A DNA stretch of 34,248 nt from positions 20,001 to 54,248 of the forward strand of contig JAVKOQ010000343.1 of assembly GCA_031835245.1 (NCBI GenBank), in the 5' to 3' direction. The position numbers were made by a program, and so were the translations under genes. Source of the DNA: Balamuthia mandrillaris (Eukaryota; Discosea; Longamoebia; Balamuthiidae). Positions 18,702 to 26,155 of the stretch are shown one piece after another (the first letter of the stretch is position 1; each line of letters begins with the position of its first letter). The notes under the pieces are model-generated. The model was not told the DNA's origin and made no database searches. It saw only the letters and a program-made list of their open reading frames with translations.

Positions 18702-20143
18702 ATGTCTGAGAACAGCGACTTATTGGCGGCTGCATTCTCCAAGGTGATGGGAGATGCGCATAACATCCTCTCCATTAAAGACTTTGCGGATACTTCTGGC
18801 CGTCCAGCCGTATGTCCAGTCTCCTCTTTGGTGTTGTTTTTTTTCTTTCTCTTTCCTCACACTCTCTTCCAAAGGGGGCTGGAGACAGCTTTGACTTGCT
18901 CGCTTGCCACGAGCAATTTTTCATGAGTGGCCCGGTGGGAGCCGCTGAGGCCTCCTCTTCTTCTTCCTCCTCCTCGTACTGTTCCTACTCTTCCGACGCG
19001 TTGGCAGGAGGCAGCATGCCCCTCTTCGCCAAGACCCTCACCGGCAAGACCGTAACCCTCTCCGTGGACTCCTCCGACACCATCGAGGTGGTCAAGCTGA
19101 AAATACAGGACAAGGAGGGCATTCCTCCCGACCAACAACGCCTCATCTTTGCCGGCATGCAGCTGGAAGACGGGAGGACCCTGGCCGACTACAATATTCA
19201 GAAGGAGAGCACCATTCACCTGGTGCTAAGGCTGAGGGGAGGGGGCTGCCCCACCTCCGTCGTGGACCAACGCCTGCTGGACCCCCAGTATGACTTTGAC
19301 TTTACCCACCTGAGGGACGACGGCACCGAGTACCGTCGTGGCCGCTTCGTCTATCGTCGCCCTTACGGATGGCAACGCATTGCGCTGAGGGTAAAAGGCA
19401 AGTATGGCCGCAGAGGGTCTGGCGATGAGGACGATGGTTGGTTGGGCTCTGGAGGGCATAGGACGCACTCTGACTCGGGAGAGTGGCCAGTGGCTTACCA
19501 TGGTACGGCCAGGCACAACGCTCACTCCATCGCCGAGGATGGCTTCTTGTTGAGCAAGGGCCAGCGCTTCCTCTTCGGCAGAGGCATCTACTGCACGCCT
19601 GACGTCGATGTGGCCGCTCTCTACGCCCAGCAGTTCACCTACAAGGGAGCGACATACCAGATCGTCTTTCAGAACAGAGTCTGCCCTGACTCGTTGGTAA
19701 GAATTGAGAAGGAGCAGACCGGAGTTGGGGAGTATTGGGTAGTAGGCGAGGAGAAGCACATTCGTCCTTATGGCATTCTCATCCGCAAAGTATCTTCTTC
19801 TACTTCTACTACTTCCACTTCCGATTCTGTGTCTTCTACTACTTCGACTACCACAACTTCGACTACCACTACTTCTTCGACTACCTCTACCAGCTCTAGT
19901 GGAGGACAGACTTATTGGCAATGGCGTGATGATGCTTGTTGGAGGGACTATGCTGCTGATGTGAGCGACGCTTTGGAACAAGCAGTTTCCTCTGGAGCGA
20001 ATACCTACACCCACACGGTAGGCTCCACCACCTACGTTATTGACTGTCTCAACAAAACTCAAACAAACCAAAGAACGGGCTACCAACGCGCTGTTCGTCC
20101 TCCTCTTCCATCATCTTCGTCCTCGTCCACTTCTTCCTCCTAA
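18702..20143 (+). CDS. Ubiquitin + ADP-ribosyltransferase-like + WWE fusion protein
   Basis: Exons 18702-18809 and 18875-20143 give 458 residues. After an 83-residue leader ending in a Ser run comes a full ubiquitin (84-159) ending LRLRGG plus Gly. It keeps L8, I44, V70, K6, K11, K27, K29, K33 and K63, but position 48 is Met ([10 protein letters not shown]). Residues about 172-342 form an ADP-ribosyltransferase-like domain: [84 protein letters not shown]. His245, Tyr275 and Glu322 match the H-Y-E pattern of PARP-type enzymes. A Ser/Thr linker leads to a WWE domain (381-446: [33 protein letters not shown]), which binds poly/iso-ADP-ribose in known proteins. A deubiquitinase could cut after Gly159, releasing the ART-WWE part. 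Catalytic activity is inferred. Confidence 0.9.
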
Positions 20144-20293
20144 AACTTTCTTTATCTTTTTGCGATAATTTGTGATAGTTCCAAAATGTTAAATAAGTTA
20201 CTGAATCTTTGATTTTTGAGTGGTAGATCTCGAAGTTCTTTGATTTTCATTGGATAGCCGATTGAATATTCGCTAAAGCGATAATAATTGAAA
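20144..20293. other. 150-base tandem intergenic gap
   Basis: AT-rich sequence between the stop of the ubiquitin fusion gene and the next start on the same strand. It should hold a 3' UTR and a compact promoter. No motif stands out. Confidence 0.4.
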
Positions 20294-22553
20294 ATGCAAA
20301 AAAAAAACAAACGAAAATCGCAAAAGAATAGAAGAATGAAGCAAGAAGAGAACGAAGAGACGTTATACAACCAAGTGAAACAATTTGCCGAAGAATGGAC
20401 TCAAGAAGAACGTGACTTGTATTCTTCCAACTCCTCCACAAGGAACAGCTGGAAGACTTTCACTTGGGACGAGCCTCTCACGCGACAACAACGCAGCTTG
20501 ATACACGACTGGGCTGAAAAGTTTGGCATTCACCATTTCTCTTCCGGCAATAGAAAGAACAGAAGGATCAGCATCAGGGCTCCGTTTCATGGGTTGCCGC
20601 AAGCACGCTTTGACTCGTCGCTCAAACGCTGGACTCACAGTTTTGTTTCTTTCTTTTGTCTTGCTTTTTGTCGTTTCTCTCTCCTCTTGGTTTTTGCTTA
20701 ACAATGAAAAAGTCTCAGTGAGCTCTTTGGAAGAGGAATATGCCAATGCAGCTCTGCACAAGGACAAATTTGTGGTGGCCTCATTTAACGTCCTTTTTGA
20801 TATAAACATGGGAGGAGACTATGACCTCTCCGCTCTGCTTTACACCGAACAACGAAGACCTCATATTTTCTCTCTTTTAGGTTTCTTTTTTTTTTTTTGC
20901 TTTCTTCTGTTTCTTCTTCCTGTTCTTCTTCTTCTTGTTCTTCTTCTTCTTCTTCTTCTTCTTCTTGTTGTTGTTCATCTTCCTTCTTCGTCCCCTTCTC
21001 CTTCTTCTACATAGTTGAATGTTTTTGTTTTGTTTTTTTGTTTTTTCCTTCCATTTTTTCTTTTTAATTTCAAGAAAAAAGATGCACTCTAATTTCTTTT
21101 CTTCTTCTGCTTCTTGTTCTTCTTCTTCCTCTTCCTCTTCTTCTTCTTCTTCTTTTTCTTCTTCTTGTTCTTCTTCTTCTTCTTCTTCTTCTTCTTCTTC
21201 TTCTTCTTCTTCTTCTTTCCTTCCTCCTCTTTTTCTTTCTTATGTGAATTATCTCAACATAGAAAAGACAGAGGCTGATGTTATAGCATTACAGGAAGTC
21301 ACTCCTGAGTTTCATAAACTTTTATTGGAACAACCTTGGTTCGTTGTGCTCGTTTGTCCGTTCTCTTTCCTTCTTTCTTATCTGTTATTATCTCTTAAAA
21401 AAAAAATAGGATAAAAGAGCGGTATTTTGTGTCAGATATTACGGGATGGACGGTAACACCAACTGGAAACTTGCTTCTCTCAACGTTTCCTTTCCGTCGA
21501 CTATGCATTCGTGTATATTCTCCTCCTGATCGCAAATCTATGTTACTAGGAGGTCCATTCTTGTTCTTCTTTTTCTTCACCCTTATGCTTTGTCGTCTTA
21601 ACGACTCTCAAAACAACAGAAGTGCGCATACATCCCAAAGAACGAAACAAAGCCGCAAATACTTTATCCATAGCAGCTGTTCACTGGAAAGCTGGAAAAC
21701 AAGATACATTCGCACCCATTCGGGCGATGGAAATACATGAAACGATCTGCTTTCAACGGGCAGGTCTTCTTGCTTCCTCTTATCCTAATATCAACACCAC
21801 AATAGACGTACCAGAAAAAAAAGTAAAAGCAACAGAAGGAAAAGCAAGCGAAGCGGAAGAAAACACAGCTGGAGAAGAGCAAGAAGCAACAGGGAAAGGG
21901 GGAGGAGAAGAAGAAAATGAAGAAGAAGAACAACAACAACAACAAAAAACAATAGAGGCAGAAGAAAAAGAAGAAGACAAATGGCCCAAAGACAAAGTCG
22001 TTTTGTTGATAGGAGATTGTAACTTTAAGAGGGACGAATGTCATGAGGAGCTGGAGGAACATTACGACGACGCTTGGGTGAGGCTTCATCCGGATGACGC
22101 TGGGTACACATATGACCTTGACAAGAACCCTATTGCTAGTCTCGTTTCCAACACAGTTACACAAGGTTTTGTTTTTGTTCCTTTTATTGTCTCTTTATTG
22201 TTCTTCTTTTCTTTTTCTTTTTCTGCTTCGGTCTGAAGCAATTCTTATTTTTCTTCTTCTTTATGTTTCGGTATTGTTTTTCTCTTCTTTTTTTTTTCTT
22301 CTTCAAAAAATAACCGTATGTAAAAACAGTAAAGGGGATGACAGGAACGAGTTGTCGCTTCGATCGTATTTTGGTGGGAAAACAAAACAAAGAAGAGAAT
22401 GCAGCAACTCGCACCTTCGAGCCGCTTTCGATCGAAATGTTTGGCACCGAGCCCGTTTTCTTTGTTCCCGATGAGGAAGACCCCCAAAAGCAACGAGCCA
22501 TCTTTGCCAGCGACCACTTTGGCCTACGCGCCGTCTTCTCCTCTCTTGCATGA
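20294..22553 (+). CDS. R3H + endonuclease/exonuclease/phosphatase domain protein
   Basis: Exons 20294-20639, 20713-20880, 21263-21338, 21410-21552, 21620-22165, 22330-22553; 500 residues in phase. The N-terminus is basic, then an R3H-type domain (about 50-95: LTRQQRSLIHDWAEKFGIHH, SSGNRKNRRISI) that binds single-stranded nucleic acid in relatives. A DNase I-like EEP domain follows with all core motifs: ASFNVLF (Asn141), VIALQEV (Glu183), YFVSDITGW, LLLSTFPFRR, VHWKAG, LLIGDCNF (Asp377, Asn379), RFDRILVG and SDHFGL (Asp488, His489). An acidic/Gln insert of about 65 residues sits before the GDCN motif. The SDHFGL ending and order resemble TDP2-like phosphodiesterases, but CCR4- or Nocturnin-like roles cannot be excluded. 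Intron 2 (382 bases) is packed with TTC repeats. A one-codon choice of acceptor at 20712 or 20718 remains. Confidence 0.88.
20930..21215. repeat. (TTC)n-rich tracts in the EEP gene intron
   Basis: Two TTC blocks (about 20925-20968 and 21100-21215) occupy most of intron 20881-21262. They are pyrimidine-rich on the sense strand. Confidence 0.9.
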
Positions 22554-22822
22554 CAACCAAAAAAAATAAAATAAAATAAAATAAAATAAAATAAAATAAA
22601 ATAAAAAATAAAAATAAAAATAAAAATAAAAAATAAAAAAAGAGCAAAATTGGTGCAGCAAAGGGGGACAATTTCTGCAAGACTTGTGCAGCAGAGGTGC
22701 TCCGAACATCAAAAATTTCTCTCAATTTTCATCCAGTTTTCTGCTACATTAAAAAAGAAAAAAATTTTTTTATTTGTGGGTTGCGTCCTTCTTTTCAACA
22801 ATAGCTTTCGTTCTGGAAACCA
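22554..22822. repeat. (ATAAA)n microsatellite and 3' flank
   Basis: Immediately after the EEP gene stop lies a run of ATAAA units (about 22562-22640), which contains many AATAAA hexamers, the canonical poly(A) signal. It is followed by an AT-rich promoter-like stretch before the carrier gene start at 22823. No gene is seen here. Confidence 0.85.
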
Positions 22823-24283
22823 ATGGGGAGCAGCACGCCAGCAGCAGCAGAAGGTCAACACCAAAGGATGCAGCATCCAATGTATTATAGGGTGCCTTCA
22901 CCGTTGAGGGAGGTCCATAGCACCATTGCGAACTCGGATACCCTGCGCTCCTTGACTGCTGGGGCTGTTGCTGGTTGCTTCCTTCTTCTCCTCATTTCTC
23001 GCTTCCTCTGGACCTCTTTCTGTGTTTTCGCTCTTCTTCTTTTCCTTCTTCTTTTTTTTTTCTTCTTTTTCTTCGTGCTACTCTTCTTCGTTTTCTCCTT
23101 CTCCTTCTTCTCCTCCTTCTCCTCCTCCTTCTCCTTCTCCTCCTCCTTCTCCTCCTCCTTCTCCTTCTCCTCCTCCTTCTCCTCCTCCTTCTCCTTCTCC
23201 TCCTCCTTCTCCTCCTCCTTCTCCTCCTCCTTCTCCCCCTTCCTTCTCCCCTTCCTCCTCCTGCTCTCTGTTTAACACATGATCCAAAAAACAAAAAGGT
23301 ATGTTAGAGCGAATATTAAGCTACCCGATAGAGACCAGCAAGGTGAAGCTCCAAAACACCAACATCTCTCTCTCCGCTTTCTCCCTGCTGTACTCTCAAA
23401 CGTTGCGTGAGGGAGGCGTGCTGTCGTTCTACAGAGGCTTCTTGCCCTCCGTCTTTGCCCGCTCCTTTCAGCACTCTCTTCGTTTTGGCATCACACAGGC
23501 TAACAGCCGCGTGTTACCTCATTCCTCTAATAGGGCAACGAACCAGTTGCTTGGAGGTATCGTCTAGCCTTTCCATGTCCTTCTTCCTAGTTTTCTTCTT
23601 CTTCTTCTTCTTCTTCTTCTTCTTCTTCTTCTTCTTGTTCTGCTTCTTCTCTTCTGACCGGGTTTGGAACAGGAATGATAGCAGGTGTGGTGGATTCTTT
23701 GGTGATGAGTCCATTCGAGACGGTCAAGACAAGGACGCAAGCCACCGGGCGACGATTTAGAACTGTTGCTGTGGAGTTATACCATGAGGACGGAGTCCAT
23801 GCATACTATAGGGGCATCACCGCAACGATCCTCCGTCAAACTGCAAACTTGGGTCTGCGCTTCAGCCTCTTTGCTTACTTTGAACAGTCGCTCTCACGTT
23901 TGCAACGACATTCGTCAACAACAAACACAACAACATTGTCATCTTCTCCTCCTCGTTGGCATTCATTTGTGGCAGGGGCATTGGCAGGAGCGGTTAGCGC
24001 TTACTTCACCAATCCATTTGACCTCGTTAAAACTCGTGTACAGGCAACAACGACAACCCCTTCACGTTCCTCTTTTTCCCCAGTTGCAGAGAGCAAACGT
24101 GGAAATCAGGTGATGAGCATTCGGGAGGCAGTGAAGATGATCGATGGACAAAAGGGAGGCCACCGATGGCAGAAATGGTTTAGAGGGGCGTGGACCAGGG
24201 TTCTTCAACAAACGCCCAGCGTGGCCGTCAGCTTCTTTCTCTATCGCTCCATCGAAGCTTTCTTCATGCCCGCAAAAACCTGA
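22823..24283 (+). CDS. Mitochondrial carrier family (SLC25) transporter
   Basis: Exons 22823-22973, 23299-23556, 23673-24283; 339 residues. Three carrier repeats are visible, each with a signature: YPIETSKVKLQ, SPFETVKTRTQ and NPFDLVKTRVQ, matching Pro-x-Asp/Glu-x-x-Lys/Arg-x-Lys/Arg-x-Gln. The second halves carry GVLSFYRGFLPSVFARSFQH, GVHAYYRGITATILRQTANL and WFRGAWTRVLQQTPSVAVSF. Members span the inner mitochondrial membrane with six helices and exchange metabolites. The substrate cannot be called. Oddly, a 325-base intron interrupts the first helix (after TAGAVAG) and holds a CTC/CTT minisatellite; the second intron holds a pure CTT run. Confidence 0.94.
23095..23250. repeat. CTC/CTT minisatellite in the carrier gene intron
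   Basis: About five copies of a 30-base higher-order unit made of CTCCTT and CTC blocks (such as CTCCTTCTCCTCCTCC) sit in intron 22974-23298. The higher-order period sets it apart from the simple CT runs. It is pyrimidine on the sense strand. Confidence 0.85.
23597..23636. repeat. (CTT)n in carrier intron 2
   Basis: A pure CTT run inside intron 23557-23672, on the sense strand and upstream of the GGAACAG acceptor. Confidence 0.95.
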
Positions 24284-24319
24284 TAATAAATGAGAAAAGT
24301 GTTTACGTATAGACACGAG

Positions 24320-24440
24320 CAAGGACAGGAGAGAAGTTAAGAGATTAGACAGGAGTGAGGACAGGAGCCTAGATAAGAGCCTGGACGTGAGTGCGTTGCT
24401 TTTTAAGGTAGACACGAGGCTTACATTAAGGTAGACATGA
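24320..24440. repeat. Imperfect short tandem repeat between two genes
   Basis: Irregular copies of an 11-12 base purine-rich unit (AGACAGGAGTG, AGGACAGGAGCC, TAGATAAGAGCC) are followed by two copies of AAGGTAGACAYGAG. This is a small degenerate minisatellite filling most of the 197-base gap between the carrier and aldo/keto reductase genes. No coding sense is seen. Confidence 0.5.
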
Positions 24441-24480
24441 GATACGAACAAAATAGATATAAAAAAATATAGAAAAAAAA

Positions 24481-25978
24481 ATGATGGATGATGAGAGCAG
24501 CGACTTGCCGCCGACTTTTGTGGAAGGCTTTCACGACCTGGAAGCCGTTCGACGCATGGAGTATCGCCGTTTGGGCTCCACGCCTTTCCTCGTGTCCATC
24601 ATGTCGCTGGGCGCTTCCGCTCTGGGCAACCTCTACGGAGGGGAGACCAACGAGGAAGAAGCCGTTCAGATGGTAGTTAAAGCCGTCAAATCAGGTTTCT
24701 TTTTTTTCCCTTTTGATCTCTCCTTTTTTTTTTCTTCGAAAGTGTTGACCTCGCTGCAAACTTTTTCATGTTTTTTTAAATTTTTTTCATTTTATTTTTA
24801 TTTTATTTCAAAGGTATAAACTTGATAGACGTGGCGCCATGGTACGGCTTCACCAAAGCGGAGAGCGTGCTGGGCAAGGCGCTGCAGCAGATCCCGAGGG
24901 AGGCCTACTACCTCAGCTCCAAGGTGGGCCGCTACCGGCCGGAGGTGCTGCAGATGTTCGACTTCTCCTACGAACGAACGGTGGAGAGCGTCAGCGAAAG
25001 CTTGGCACGTCTTCATGTCGACAAATTGGACATTGTTATTGTATGCTTCTTATGCTTTCTGTTCTCCTGTTTATTTCCGTTCTCCTTCTTTTTTTCCTTC
25101 TATTCTTCTTTTTCTTTATTTCTCTTTCTTCTTTCTTCTTTCTTCTTTCTTCTTCTTTCTTCTTTTTTCTTTTGCTCACTTTGATAATCATTACTACGCA
25201 TGGACATGAATAAAAGGTCCATGATATCGAGTTTTGCGCTGACGTGAACATCATCCACAACGAGACCATACCGGCGTTGCTTCACCTCCGCCAACAGCAA
25301 AAGGTGGACAAGATCGGCATCAGCGGGTATCCCTTGGATCGCTTCATCCAGTTCATTCAACACTACGAACACTCTTCTTGTTCTTCTCAAGCAGAGGAAG
25401 CCGAAAAGTTTCAGTTGGATTTAGTTCTCAGCTACTGTCGGTGCATCCTTTCGGACACGAGTCTGCTCGACCAGCTTCCTTTCTTCAAACAGCACAACAT
25501 CGGGGTGATCAACGCCTCTCCCATCGGCATGGGTCTCTTCACAGAGAGAGGTCCTCCCGTTTGGCATCCAGCAAAAGCTTCGTTGAAAGCAGTGGCGAAA
25601 GAGGCGGTGGAGGAATGCAAGAAAGAAGGAGAAGAGGTGAAACTTCCAAAGCTTGCGCTCTACTTTACGCTCTCTCGCTCCGAGTTAACCACGACACTTG
25701 TGAGTTGTGAGACGGTGGCTCAACTTCAGGACAACCTCGATCTTTGTTGGTTTGTAGTGAGAGAGAACAGAAAGAAAAAGGAAGAAGGAAGGGAAATGGA
25801 AGAGGAAGAGGATCAAGTGTTCACGAAGAAGGACAGAAGAGTGTTACAGTTGTTGAGAGAAAACTATTTAGAGCCTTTAGGCAACTGTCATTGGGAAGGA
25901 GACGAGCTGCAAAAGTATAGAACCAAGTTCGAGAAAGCGCTCAAAGAGAAAGCAGACAAAGCAAAAAACGCAGAATGA
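24481..25978 (+). CDS. L-galactose dehydrogenase-like aldo/keto reductase
   Basis: Exons 24481-24694, 24814-25040, 25217-25978; 400 residues. The core aligns with the plant L-galactose dehydrogenase subgroup of aldo/keto reductases: MEYRRLGSTPFLVSIMSLGA, SGINLIDVAPWYGFTKAES, YYLSSKVGRY, RLHVDKLDIVIVHDIEF, KIGISGYPL, LDLVLSYCRC, NIGVINASPIGMGLFTERGP, WHPA. The catalytic tetrad Asp (IDVAPWYG), Tyr (PWYG), Lys (SSKVG) and His (VHDIE) is complete. In plants this NAD-dependent enzyme makes L-galactono-1,4-lactone, the last intermediate of ascorbate synthesis. In this organism an ascorbate role is plausible but inferred. Compared with plant enzymes (about 320 residues) it has a 25-residue acidic leader and a K/E-rich insert near the C-terminus, before the ending LEPLGNCHWEGD. 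Confidence 0.92.
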
Positions 25979-26155
25979 AACAACAACAAGAACGAGAAGA
26001 AGAGACGAGTTCCTCTTCTTCTCAAATATTATATTTTCTGGCTTTCGTTGTAAAGCACGATAAACAAACAAAACACCTTCTCTCATTGGACTTCTTCTTT
26101 TGAAGAGCCGGTTTAAAGTACAACAGTAAGGCGATCCATTGTGTTGAGCTGTTAC
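25979..26155. other. 177-base convergent gap
   Basis: Sequence between the stop codons of two convergent genes. It includes ATATTATATT, which could act in 3' end formation. Nothing else is recognised. Confidence 0.4.

Noticed and set aside
22562-22640. (ATAAA)n as a retroposon poly(A) tail
   Set aside because: No target-site duplication or retroelement body is adjacent. It follows a normal gene's stop codon and is better read as a microsatellite at the 3' end.
22992-23294. Poly-Arg, poly-Leu or poly-Ser proteins in the 23.0-23.3 kb tract
   Set aside because: These are translations of the CTC/CTT minisatellite, which lies inside an intron of the carrier gene between exons that join in phase within a conserved helix.
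24320-24440. A CRISPR-like or transposon-end repeat array between genes 11 and 12
   Set aside because: Units are short, irregular and contiguous without unique spacers, and this is a eukaryotic intergenic gap. A degenerate minisatellite fits better.
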